The notes under the pieces: generated by a model | What the model saw: the letters and a program-made list of their open reading frames with translations, nothing else | The model's database searches: none | Told to the model about the DNA's origin: nothing | Shown: positions 1 through 10,792 of the stretch, piece after piece | How positions within the stretch are numbered: the stretch's first letter is position 1 | How the letters are laid out: each line of letters starts with the position of its first letter | Translations under genes and position numbers: made by a program | Origin: Obelidium mucronatum | Taxonomy: Eukaryota > Chytridiomycota > Chytridiomycetes > Chytridiales > Chytriomycetaceae | Reading direction: 5' to 3' | DNA: 64,000 nucleotides | Assembly: GCA_025765595.1 (NCBI GenBank) | Contig: JAIVFH010000080.1 | Location: 62,001 to 126,000 of the forward strand

Positions 1-165
1 GTTCTTTAGGCAGGGCCACTTCTAATAAGATTTACCACTTGAGCTAACCATTGTCTAACTCTGTGCGAAAAAGTTATCTGGAAAGTAATTGATTTGCAAA
101 TTTCACTAATATACAAAGCGTGTCTTGAGATTCGGAAACACTTCCAGTATAGTTTATTATTCCAT

Positions 166-1674
166 TCACTTTTGCTCTCCAAATAAATCAGGGCGAGCGT
201 TCTTATCATTGTCATCAAAAACATGGCCAAGTTCCAATCCCAAATCCACATGCCTTTGGTTCCAATCTCCTTGGCGATACGGTCGAATTGCTGGAAACCT
301 CATGTCCATTACCAACACAAGGAAGCGAACCATGTCAATCTGGTCACCCAACAATGCAACCAAAATATCCACCTCTTGCATGTGACCATCATCAAATTCC
401 CAGTCATCATCATCCTGGTTCCTCAATCTCCTCATTCAATTGAAGACCCAGTGTTTTCAAGAATCCAGCGGACAACGTCAATACGACCATTCTTGATTGC
501 TGTCCCAAGAGCAGATGCAGTCGGATCTCTACCAAAGCCCAGATTCTTTGCCGTTTCAAAGAGTTCAAATCTTCCAAATGCCAACGAATAAGTCTGAATG
601 TTGCGGAACAGTATGTTCCTGTGTTCAACTCGCGACATTAGCCAAGAAACCATTTCGATTGTCGCCTTTTTCAAGTAAGTCATGAACAACATCGGTTTCA
701 TGTCCATCACCGGTAGAAAATGAGTTGAATGAGCGATGTATGGCTTGGTTGAGCGCTTCTGGATCCCTTTCAAGTATGATCTCGGCATCATTTATGCAAC
801 CATACGTCACTGCGGCCACCATCATTTTACCCCATAAAACAGGCGCATCAGTCTTGAGGGCAGTATTAAAGATGAGTTTCTGGATGCGTTTGTGGTTGTG
901 CTTCAATGCTTCCGCGTAGCTATCTGGCAAGATTTGGCCAACCTTGAGCTCGTCACCCCATCCATTTCCACCATCATTACACCAGTCTTCTCCATAGTCT
1001 GGATCAATTTCTTCCAGCTCCTCATCCGGCGCATCTATTTCAATATTTAGATAGAAGTTGGGGTTGGGAATATTAGGCAATGACAAGAACCTTCAGACAA
1101 TTCAAGCTCCAAGAAGCATTCTGCAAGTTTTTCACACATGATAAAGTTTCCATTTCGCGCTGCAATGGCAAGGAATGCGGTGGTTTGGAGTCAGCTTTTC
1201 CAAGGCCAGGACACTGGGAAGGATGAATCGAGCGGCTTGATCAGTGAACCAAACCGACACTTTGTGCATCCAGTAGATTCCCAAGTTTTTGATCACCAGA
1301 TCAATAATCCTCTGTGGATCTTTTTCAAGCAGATACAGCCGATCTTTCATATAGCTTTGTTGGGGCATTCCAATGGTTTGCACAAGGGCCTCCATTTCTT
1401 CAGAGACAATGAAGAGCGGTTCGAAACTCAAAGAGAAGGAGTTCTTATCTTGGATGTAGTAGAAGGTGACCTCGTCGAGGCGGGCCTGGAGTTGCTTGAT
1501 TGCTGAGAGGTTATCAGTCAAGAAGGCACCAGCAATCAGCTCGCGATATTCATTCTGGTCTATTGGACCAAGCTTCTTGTGTAAATACAAAGTGAGTGGG
1601 TCCAGCCAGCCTTCGATCTCACGGAGCAGCTCCTGGGGAAGTGGGAGTGGAAGAACAGACGTTTCTTGAGCCAT
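166..1674 (-). CDS. Ankyrin-repeat-like protein, hypothetical, frame-broken
   Basis: I do not recognise a named family member. The N-terminus (MAQETSVLPLPLPQELLREI) resembles the F-box-like leader of large ankyrin protein families in early fungi. Downstream are helical units of ankyrin type, such as TTAFLAIAARNGNF near 1170, GCINDAEIILERDPEAL near 800 and GTAIKNGRIDVVRWILEN near 460. The reading frame moves three times. One change, near 1090-1030, is explained by a possible 56-nt intron that begins GTTCTTG and ends TAG. The break near 1190 needs a single-base change, and another near 435 leads to the acidic C-terminal part ending at 166. It is a single gene only by inference, and it may be a decayed family member. 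Confidence 0.4.
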
Positions 1675-1863
1675 TTCGAACCTGATAATGTTTTTCAACA
1701 ACGGCATACCAAAGGTTCAATCCTGTGTAGTCTATCGAAGAAAGAAGCCAAAAGAACCCACCTTTGCTAGCAGACTCAAATAAACCGATCTCAGTTCAAG
1801 TTGGCAGGTCTGGCTTATTTTGGCTGGTTTTTTTTGCAGACGGTGTTTGTAAATATTTTTGAG

Positions 1864-4800
1864 ATGCTCAATGACACCAACCCAGATCCGGAGAATCCCT
1901 TTCTGTCGTCATCAATCGGATTGACGGCCGCATTGACTGCTTTTAGTCTAGTAGGAATTATTTGCGTGGGGGTATTCTGTGTTGTTCGAACGTGGTTTGT
2001 CCACATCTACTCTCCAAGACGTGCATTGAAGAAGTGAGTTGGGGGTTGTGTGTGCAAAGAAAGCCCGATTTTAACCAAAATCGCAAACAGAGGTCGACCT
2101 CCTAAGCTTGCTGCAGGACTCGTTAAATGGATGGGCAACGTGTGGGCTGTTCCGGAGAGTTTCGTGTTAAGGACTGTGGGACTCGATGGTGTTATGGTAC
2201 TGTTCGACAAGCTTATTGGATTCGTTTTCAACAAATTGATATATCACATTCTCTATAGTTCCTTCGTTTTCTGAAGACTTCAACTGCGAATGTTCGTAAT
2301 TCTGTCAGTGCTTGGGTTGGGTGTCATTATGCCTACAAACTACTTCTCAAATCCACCCTCCAATGTTACGACACCACACTCATCCGTATTCAACTCAAAA
2401 CCAAATCCGGAAATTCCTCTTCCTTACGATGAGAAGGCTGCGCTCAAATCGCTGACGATTGAGAACGTGCCCTACAACTCTCCATTCCTTCGAGTCCATC
2501 TGCTCTTTACATGGATCTTCTCTCTGATTGCATACACGTGTCTTGTAGCGTTTTATCGGTCCCATGTGAATCTGAAACACCACTATGCAGCCAATATTCT
2601 CAAAAGAACCTCATTATCCAAAATCGAATACCGCTCCATATTTTTGGTCAATCTGCCGTCGGATTTACAGCAGGAAGTGGAATTAAGGACATACTTTGAG
2701 AACTTGGAAATTGGATCCGTTGAAAATGTCGTTGTTTGCAGGCATTGGTTCAAATTAAGGGAGGCTGTTCGGAAGCGCCTGTACTACCTGCAACAAATTG
2801 AACGGTTATTTGCGGATTGTGTTCGAAACTGGCTCCATCAAGATCAGTCGCCCGAGTATTATTGCTGAGTCAACAACAAGCGAAACAACTCCCTTATCTC
2901 CGTCAAGCGTACCGAGCGCCCCTCCCTCCGAAGCAAGTACTCCGTACCACACTGACGGAGAGGATGATGCAACGCCGCTATTACAACATACGCGGCACTT
3001 GTCACTTTCTCATATAACTGATCCGGGCCTTCACTGAGATTATGTCACATCTGAATAAAATGAAGCAGCGGTCCAGACCCACGCATCATACCGGCTTTTT
3101 GGGTGTCTTTGGGGAACGTGTTGATTCAATTGATTTTTATGCTGGTGAGTTTGTCCCGATTTTTTTTTTGGTATACTTGTTCAACAGTTAATTCCTTGTT
3201 GCTAGCCAAATACATGGAATGGGATAGCCTTACGAAAGAACTGCGAATGACGCCTGAAGAAAGCCCGTCAACTGGTGTCGCATTTGTTACTTTTGATTCA
3301 CCTCAATCCGCCGTAAGCTGGGAGTTTTTTTTTTTTTTTTGAGACCGCTAGAGACATTAAACGGGAATTCATATGCCCAGACTATCGCTTCTCAAATCAT
3401 GATTCAGAAGCGACCATTCATTTGCATTGCAAAAATGGCGCCAGAGCCTCGTGACGTGTATTGGCCGAACCTGTCTTCCCGAACTGCATCTGCATCCATC
3501 AAGACCTTTCGGTGGTTTGTCATGAACTCAATCTCAATCATCATCTTCTTTTCCTCAATTTTATGGGTGGCCTTTTCGTCATCACTGCCAAACTGGACAA
3601 AGATTCCGTTTTTGGAGCAGTTTTTGAGTGAGGCTGTGAAGGATGCCCTTGCGCAAGTTGTTCCTGTCGCTTTATTTACAGCGTGGACTTCTTCTCTTCC
3701 GTATTTGCTGTTGGGTATGTTGTGGCGTTCCCTTTCATTCTTTTTTTATCTTGCCTGCCCTTTTATTTCTCAATCTGGCTCTTTCCAAAGTTATCTGCCA
3801 ACTTCAGGGATACGAAGCGCAAAGTTGGATTGAACAAGCAATGTTTTCCAAGTATTACACGTATCAAATATTCAATATCCTCCTCTATATCGCCGGATTA
3901 ACAATTTGGCGTCAAATTCTGGATCCGACTGTAAATAACCGTACTCCGCTTGATGTGATTGGAGACTCCATGCCAAAGGTTTTTTTTTCTTTTTCGTGCT
4001 GGATCAATAATCTTTGGCTAACCATAAATTCTGATTATTTGTTCCCAGTCATCTTCCCAAATTATCGCCTACGTTCTTATCCAATCTCTCGCCATCAACC
4101 CCGCCCAACTCCTACAAATTGGCCCCTTGATTTTTACATGGCTTGTTCGAAACTCTCCTTGGTCCAGAAATTCACCCAGAGACACGTCCGACGCATACTT
4201 CCCATCCCTTCTCTCCTCCTTGAATTACGGTGTCAGTTATGCGATTCCAGCTGTTATTTGGGTGGTTGGGTTAACTTATTCGTGTATCGCGCCCTTGATT
4301 CTGCCCTTTTGCGCATGCTTCTTTTTCATTGCCTATTTTGTGAACAAGTATATTTTGCTATATGTGCATGTTCCAAAGTACGAAACGAGTGGAATGCATG
4401 CACCTATTGTTGTGACGCGGTTGTTGTATGGAGTGTCGATTTTTCAGATTACTGTAAGATTTGTTGGGTTTTCTTCGATGAACTTAAAAGACTCATTTGT
4501 TTTTTTTTAATTTATTCTGGGGCAGATGATGGGTGTGCTCGCAATCAAGTATGGTGGTTCATGGAATGAGCCTGGGAAGCCTGGGGAATGGAGTAACTAT
4601 GCACAGGTATACCTTTTCGTAAAATAGAAACCAAATTACCCCATTAATTATTAAAATTCAGATGGTTATTGGAGTGTTTCCGCTGCTAATCATCAATGCA
4701 GCAATGTACTGGTGGTTTCAAAATGGGTACGAGAAACTAGTAATGACGTTGCCAATGGAGGTGATTGGCAAAGTGCTGAGAGAAGTACAAGCAGCGGAAG

Positions 4801-5855
4801 TTAATGACTCCGGAGCAGCCAGTGGCGGCGGAAGAAGCTCGTTGCAAACTCCCAAGCTTCGTCGATCCAGGGTATTTGGTACACTTGGACCAAGTTCGCC
4901 GCTTCCTGCACAAAGCGCCGCAGCTGCAGAGAGCCTTGCATTCCAGGGCTCTTCATCTGAGTCTTTGATCTCTCAACGTGTTCCGACATCATTGAGTGGA
5001 AGATTTGGTCGCAGCGGTGTTGGACTCAGCCCTTCTATTGAGAACCTTCAGCGACGTGCCTCATCGCAGCGAATTGAACAAATCGAGCGCCTGATGAGCC
5101 TTGTTAGCGATAATCCGGAAGTCACTCCGGTTTTCGATGATATTCCTACGCCCCAACCTGGTGCCGCATCCCCATCTGTTGTTGTGACACCGAGCAGTCC
5201 TTCGCGGACGTTATCAACTGGCAATGCGCCAGGAGCGCCAGCTGGTTCACTATCGATTGCGATTCATCCAATTGGAGGAAGTGGTGTGGATTATGATGAC
5301 GACACTGACACTGACAACCTCGAAAACAATCTTGGACGTCCGAATCCACACTTGGAACCACCAGCGTTCCGAGTTCCTGGGATTTTAGATGCTCCCTTTG
5401 CTTCGGGTGCGATTCCAAAGGGTGATGAGCAGAAATTGCTGCTGGGCAATGGATCGCTTGATGAATCTTCGGACGAAAGTGGTAGTACTCATACTATCTT
5501 GGATGCTGCGACGGAGGACTTGCAAAACTACAGTTGGGTTTTTTATTTTGGCCAGTCAGTGATTTTAATTCATTTGATTTCAGCGTATATCCACCCTGCT
5601 CTGATTGGTCGCCTTCCAGTCGCATGGTTAGATCTACCGCATCAATCTGATATCCTTCAAGCTGCAAGAATTGAGCAAGTGAGCCAACAGAAAGCGCTGG
5701 TCAGAAGGATTATTGGAATGCAACGAGCTGGAGTGGAAGTTCAGGCACATGGGGATGAGTTTACTGCAGCTAATCATTTACCACGTGGAAGATCCTTTCT
5801 CAGCCTTCGTCCTTTGATTGATGGATTGACTGGGTGGGCTTATATGGGTATATGA
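1864..5855 (+). CDS. CSC1/OSCA (TMEM63, DUF221) osmosensitive cation channel
   Basis: Members of this family are mechanically or osmotically gated, calcium-permeable channels of plasma or internal membranes. The start ATG at 1864 is followed by the typical first segment (SIGLTAALTAFSLVGIICVG) and a basic RTWFVHIYSPR stretch. Next come the FLRFL helix after an intron at about 2197-2259, the ILSVLGLGV helix and the cytosolic region with FLVNLPSD. The TGFLGVFGERVDSIDFYA block follows, then the 7-TM core from about 3480 (SIIIFFSSILWVAF, SSLPYLLLG, YVNKYILLYVHVPKYE region). Unusual is a C-terminal tail of some 300 residues, rich in Ser, Pro and Asp, with one more hydrophobic segment (FGQSVILIHLISAYI). 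Single-base frame breaks appear near 2280, 2800-2860 and 3035, so it is either decaying or contains sequence errors. Confidence 0.85.
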
Positions 5856-6022
5856 GTGACTCTCGCTTCTACATCTGATTCGTATCATATATTAAATGTA
5901 TCTCTGGTCATCTTTTTAATTGTGCAACTACAGTATTGATAGTGATATGCAAGATAATTTACTTCGTTCTCCAACAAGGATGACAAAACTTAAAAGGGTA
6001 TGGAATGCATAAACAGAATCAT

Positions 6023-6822
6023 TTACAACACCGCCTGCTCTTGATATGTCTTGACAAAGGCATCGCGTCTCACAAACGCGAAGCCGCATCCCTTCACTGG
6101 ACACACAAACTGTTTCACTTTGCTGTGTGTTGCTTCGTGGCGTTGCATATCTTGTTTTCGCAAGAATGAGTTTCCACAAACAGAGCACGAAAAGTTTCTC
6201 GAGCGATCGCCGGTCGACGGTTCAGGTGATTTTCTGCTGTTTTTGCAAACTGAAGCTGCGGCTCTTTTTTGAATGCGTTTGCGTTGGGTTGGTGGAATGT
6301 CGTTTGAATCTGAGAAGTCAGAGTCACATTCAGATTCGTCGGTGATAGCCGCTTCGAAGCAGGAAGTCTCAGAAAATGAGGGAGAAAGAGGCTGTTGCTG
6401 TTCTGGAATGACGAATGCTTGCTGTTGTTGCTGGATTGGTTCGGGTGAAGGCGCAAAGTTGAACATGTCATCCAGGTCGTGCAAGGAAGCAGTTGAGCTG
6501 AATGGTGAGTTGACGGAAGCAAGGGACTGCTAATGGTAGTTGTTGCTGGCGACTCGGGGAATTTGAAGCTTTCCAAGAGCGATCCGTTTTCGAATTGTGA
6601 GTAGTCAAAGTTATCAAGAGAGTACGAGCAAGAGGGCAAAGTTGGGTAAACTTGATCCAAGAAGGAAAACATATAGTTGGTCATGTCTTGATGCGAAAGA
6701 AGAGCACAGTCGAGGCTGTAGAGTGTGTCAACGTTTGACTTGTTGAAGTTTGTGAGGAAGTCCATTTGATAATGATTGCTGAGTGATGGGCGAAAGTACT
6801 TTGGGTCAGCCTTTTTAAGCAT
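6023..6822 (-). pseudogene. C2H2 zinc-finger factor, broken copy A
   Basis: This is the inverted, nearly identical partner of the intact gene at 61789-62535. It shares the N-terminal block MTNYMFSFLDQ, the motif FENGSLLESFKFPESP, a poly-Gln stretch and the two C-terminal fingers. Direct comparison shows two single-base differences that break the frame. One T is missing in the TTGCTTTCCGTC context (complement of about 6515-6518), and one C is added in the GATGCTTTG context (about 6059-6061). The first truncates the protein before the fingers. The second replaces the final finger residues (SRHIKSRRC in the intact copy) with an unrelated tail. Translation may begin at 6822 or at the conserved MDFL methionine at 6765. 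Assembly error could also explain the indels. Confidence 0.7.
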
Positions 6823-7192
6823 TATGTGTCTCCAAGAAAAAAATCGTCGGCATAGGCGTCGGTGTTCTCGGTACCGAATGTCGGTGTGGAGATTTCATCG
6901 GCCAAATTGCGACTTTTAACTCCGCCAGTGAAATTTATTGGTTAAGTCAGCAAAGGGGGCTTTTGGCTGACCGTCTGCTTTTCTACCAATAAATGAATAT
7001 CTACGCTGGAATAATTGTTAATGGAATGCAGAGCCGGATCAAAAGATCCAGTTCGAAACTGTTAATGCACCACCGTTCGCGCATGGGCAGTTAAAGCTAA
7101 ATTTTCGAAACATATTTTGCTTGAAGTTCATTTGTTTGCCTTTCATCCAGCCCGCGTTACAGTATCTGGTAACCTTACGAGACACAAGTTTT

Positions 7193-7327
7193 TCGGGATT
7201 TTGGCATCGGCAAGCACCCTAGTGCTTGTTCCGGTGAAAAAATCCCGAAAATTGTCTTCGGCATGTTTGAAACAATTAAAAAAATGCCGTCAGATTTTCG
7301 GTGATTGAGGGGGTGCTCCGCGACTCA
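7193..7327. repeat. Inverted repeat block, partner of 61203-61342
   Basis: About 135 bp here match the reverse complement of 61203-61342 almost base for base, including the central run GTCTTCGGCATGTTTGAAAC. The block lies roughly 370 bp upstream of broken copy A, and its partner lies at a similar distance upstream of the intact copy, so it belongs to the same duplicated segment. It carries a small internal palindrome (AAGCACCCTAGTGCTT). It has no convincing coding content. Confidence 0.85.
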
Positions 7328-7465
7328 CCGAAAAGGTGCTTGACCATTACCTGTTCAACTTTGTTGAAACACAGCAAAAGAACGGTTGAAAATAAATGAT
7401 GTATAAATATATATTTATTCTAATTCCATACAATGATATCATAAAATAAATCGCGCCGTTTGCTG

Positions 7466-8079
7466 TTATTTGAAGCAAACTCGACTCTTGATGTGCCTTG
7501 TCAATGCATCTCGTCGCACAAATGCGAAGCCACAGCCATCAACTGGACACACAAACTCTTTCACTTGTGAATGGATCGCTTCATGTCGCTGCAAATCTTG
7601 CTTTCCGCACGAAAACGTGTCCATTATCACACATGCTGCATCGGAATTCCTTCGGACCTCCTTGTCTTCGGCGGCGGCGTACTTTGATGACGTCGTTTGG
7701 TTTCTTGTTGATACAACTTGTTGAATACTTTCGCGTTGCTGTTGGTTTTGTATCCTCTTGAAGTTCAAACTCCGATTCAGGATTGGTAGGACGCAGGTGG
7801 ATACTGGAAAGTGGTGTCGCTTGCAAAGTCTTCAAACTCACTCAATGAGAATGATGCAGATCTAATTGAAGCGTTGCTGTTGGTGCTGCAACCAGATAGT
7901 ATGGGAGTGTAACTGGAAGGCTCTGCTGTTTCAGGGCCGTCAAACAAGAAGCTTTCGAGAATATCGCCATTCTCGAAACCGGACAAATCAACGTATTCGC
8001 AAGGGCTTGTTGTGGTAGTTGATATCAATGGTGATCCTTCTTGGCGGCAGTTTAAGAAGGCGACGAAAGAATCCATCAT
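7466..8079 (-). pseudogene. C2H2 zinc-finger factor, broken copy B
   Basis: This is a diverged inverted partner of the gene at 60259-60973. It has the motif FENGDILESFLFDGPE near the N-terminus, a basic run before the fingers (VRRRRRQ) and fingers CSMCDNGHVFVRK and KQDLQRHEAIHSQ. These are followed by a C-x4-C-x12-H-x5-C finger ending RHIKSRVC. Comparison with the partner shows one extra G in the GCGGAAAGCAAG context (about 7604-7608), which splits finger 1. A second frame change lies around 7790-7830, before NPESEFELQED. Both need correction to read a whole protein, so it looks broken unless the indels are sequence errors. Confidence 0.65.
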
Positions 8080-8546
8080 CTCATTCGTAGTTCATTGGTG
8101 GCATGATCAAATCAAGGCTGAAAGAGCTCATGTTCTTTTGATGTTGTGTGGTTTTGGACTTTTTGGTTTTGGAAGCGAAAGCACCGGCTTCCTTTTCAAG
8201 TCGGGAATTGGAATGGAGATTGTGGAAAAATTCATAGTAAGCAGTCGGAACTGACCGACACCGATGACGCCCATACTGGGCGACAGAAGATACCCCAAAA
8301 TACCCAAATTAAAATTTTAAAACTTCGCTTTGTCCCTTGAATCTAGTCCGCTCCAGAAATTCTCCTTCGTTCATGCTCGTTTCAAACTTTCAAAGTTAAT
8401 GAAATAGTAAGAATAATGAGTGGAATAATAATGACAAAAAAAACTCTCCAAAATATGAAGGTATTTTTTGTTATCAACACAAACCGCAAGAAAAGTATCT
8501 CATATGATTCATATGGCTTTCTCTTTTGATTGCAATATAGTCACCA
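8080..8546. other. Intergenic, divergent promoters of copy B and the pseudokinase gene
   Basis: No coding sequence is apparent. The stretch contains an AGTCGGAACTGACCGACACC element at about 8243-8262, which resembles elements found upstream of the other duplicated zinc-finger genes. The part nearest 8546 is AT-rich. Confidence 0.5.
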
Positions 8547-9855
8547 ATGAGATCATCTTTTGGTTCAATCCTTAAACAAGAATCTTCCTCTTGCTCTGCC
8601 AACAGTAAAGGCGGAAAGTCAAACAATGGATCTGGCTGCAGCAAGACGACCTATTCTCCACACATCAAAGACTACGAGCTCATCACCGATATAGGTATTC
8701 TTCTTAGAAATCAAAGTTTTTTTGCTGAATAGCAACACACTTATTGCAGGAGGCGTCGGGCGACATATCGTACTTGTATCACGCAAAGTATATCCCAACA
8801 GGCGAGATCCTCGCGTTAAAGTATACAGATCTATCTCTTTCGCAAGATTACGAACTTGTTGATGAAGTCATTGTAAGTCTCGTAGCTGTTTTTTATATTC
8901 TCGTTTATACATAAACTCTTGACACTTTGTAGAGAACGATCAAAAACGCCAGTCAATGTTCTCACAAGAATATCCTCCCATACTACACTTCGTTTATCGA
9001 GAGCGAACGTCTTTGGAGTGTAACGCCCTCAATCGGGACGAGTTCTCTTCGCGGAATCATGCGCGATTACTTCCCAAACGGGTTCGAGGATCCCGTTGTA
9101 GCGACAATCTTGCGAGAAGTACTTCAAGCGATTGCATATATGCATGAAAACCACATGATTCATAACGATGTGAGGGCGGATAATATTCTGTTGGACACCA
9201 ATGGGGATGTGAAAGTGACTGGGTTGAGGCAAATGGTTTCATTGATGAGAGATGGGGGTTATATTAAGGATGTGTTTTCGATATTGAGTGATAATATTGA
9301 ATGGGCGGCTCCTGAAATTATGGCGCAGGTGAGGCTTTGTTTGTTGTGAAGATTTGTCTTTCTGACGAAGTCCTTCTCCAAGCATTCAAACTTTGATGAA
9401 AAGGTGGATATCTACAGTTTTGGAATCACAGCGATGGAACTAGCGTTTGGGAGAACTCCGTTTGACGATTGGTCTCCTCTGAAAATCCTGCTCTCGAAGC
9501 TTGACTATGATTGCCCAGGCATCAAGACAACGAAAACTATGCCGAAGAGCTTTCATAAAGATGGTGAAGGCTTGTATTCGAAAGAATCCGAAAGAGAGGT
9601 TTGAAGTTTTGTCGGGGGTGGAACCATTCAATTACAACCAGTCTATTTTAGACCATCTGCAAAAGAGCTACTACTTCATCCATTCTTCAACTACGCAACT
9701 TCTACTAATGTGTTGTATACCACCATTGTTTCTCATGTTAAGCAAAATCCAAAGAGTTGAGTTTCGACTTGTTTTTTATTTTATTTTACTATTTACACAA
9801 AATGTTTTTGCCTTCTGTTTTCTCTTTAGAAAGGGAGGTAACAAAAGAGGGATAA
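8547..9855 (+). CDS. STRAD-like STE20-family pseudokinase
   Basis: The protein has a kinase fold with degenerate catalytic motifs. The N-lobe is readable as ASGDISYLYHAKYIPTGE and LALKYTDLS, so the beta-3 lysine is present. The catalytic loop reads HNDVRADNILL, where HRD has become HND. The metal-binding DFG is replaced by TGLR. This GLR signature and the later KVDIYSFGITAMELAFGRTP are typical of STRAD, the pseudokinase partner of LKB1 and MO25. The APE motif is kept as EWAAPEIMAQ. Introns are supported near 8695-8750, 8873-8932, 9327-9391, 9600-9650 and 9756-9829. One base is missing relative to the expected frame just after the first intron. The C-terminus is short. It lies tail to tail with ATG12. 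Confidence 0.8.
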
Positions 9856-9857
9856 AA

Positions 9858-10329
9858 TCATCCCCATGCTGCTGTCGTGGAATAGTTGACAATGAGTGAT
9901 CCCTCTGATCCAAAGTTCTATCGAAAAAGAAATAAATCAGCATAATCCGGGATGAAACTCCTAATTTCATACTTTGAATAACGTAGCGACAGTTTCGTCC
10001 GGGGCGGGAGCAAACGCACTGTTGACGTAGAGAAACTACAACGAATTTGAGATTCTTCGAAGCCACCACTGCAATCAATCAAAAGATATATAAATACAAT
10101 TGAATCATGAGGTCCCAGAGTCAATTCTTTCCGCAAGAACAAGATTACAGCTTGAAATCGCTGCGATGCCGTTATCTTGAAGACGTTCTGTTTTAATATG
10201 GGTGCACTGCCTGTTGCCTTGAAACGCACAACAACTTGTACGTTGAATCAGATAAGGCGAAATAACGATGAAGTTACTGAAGAAACCTTTTTCGACCACT
10301 GTGTTTGGCCTGGAAGGATTGCTGCTCAT
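9858..10329 (-). CDS. ATG12: Ubiquitin-like autophagy protein ATG12
   Basis: ATG12 is conjugated through its C-terminal glycine to ATG5, and the conjugate drives ATG8 lipidation in autophagosome formation. Four exons splice cleanly into about 99 residues. They comprise a short leader ending VVEK, then [35 protein letters not shown], the family signature [19 protein letters not shown] and the terminal NYSTTAWG. The terminal Gly is followed directly by the stop codon, as required for conjugation without processing. The introns fit GT..AG rules with sizes normal for this window. The leader is much shorter than in yeast. The stop codon faces the pseudokinase stop with two bases between. Confidence 0.92.
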
Positions 10330-10370
10330 TTATTATTGCTATTTATTTATTATCCATTAATCACAAGAAG

Positions 10371-10718
10371 CTAAAGAGAGCCAAGCATATCAAGAGCCGA
10401 TTCCAGATCGTCTTCGGTCTTTAACTGGGCAAGTTGCTTCGTATTTGGTCCAGTTTTCCGTTGCTTTTCAAGGACTCCAAAGGCAGCTTTCTTGACTTTC
10501 ATTTTGCTGGTAAGATTTAACAGATCGGGCAGAGAAGCATCGAGCGATTCTATAAGCATTTCGGTGTTTCGTTTTGTCTTTAACGTTGTCTTTGATGACG
10601 ATGAGTGATCGGCCTTTGCTTTGGGTTTATCTTTCGAGACAGAGTGAATCTTGGACTTTGAATCCTTCGAGTTTACTTTTGGTGTACTAGACGTCGTCCT
10701 TCGTGCTGGAGGAACCAT
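10371..10718 (-). CDS. Small basic protein, hypothetical
   Basis: This is an uninterrupted frame of 115 residues. The N-terminal half is rich in Lys, Ser and Thr, with MVPPARRTTSSTPK at the start and repeated KxK clusters. The C-terminal half is predicted helical (EMLIESLDASLPDLLNLTSK) and ends DDLESALDMLGSL. I do not recognise the family. The composition suggests a nuclear or nucleolar protein, which is inference. It sits between ATG12 and the BSD gene on the same strand, with short gaps on both sides, which makes a real gene likely. Confidence 0.5.
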   Translation of the reverse strand: MVPPARRTTSSTPKVNSKDSKSKIHSVSKDKPKAKADHSSSSKTTLKTKRNTEMLIESLDASLPDLLNLTSKMKVKKAAFGVLEKQRKTGPNTKQLAQLKTEDDLESALDMLGSL

Positions 10719-10792
10719 TGTGAGACGTTTGTTCCAACAAAAAAAATAATGTGTAAGAAAAAAAAAGAATTAAAAACGAATAAGTACAATTA

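Noticed and set aside
7117..7308. A 63-residue frame in the 135-bp repeat and its counterpart at 61161-61361.
   Set aside because: The two copies keep sequence similarity, but neither has a conserved start or stop. The similarity is explained by DNA duplication of upstream sequence.
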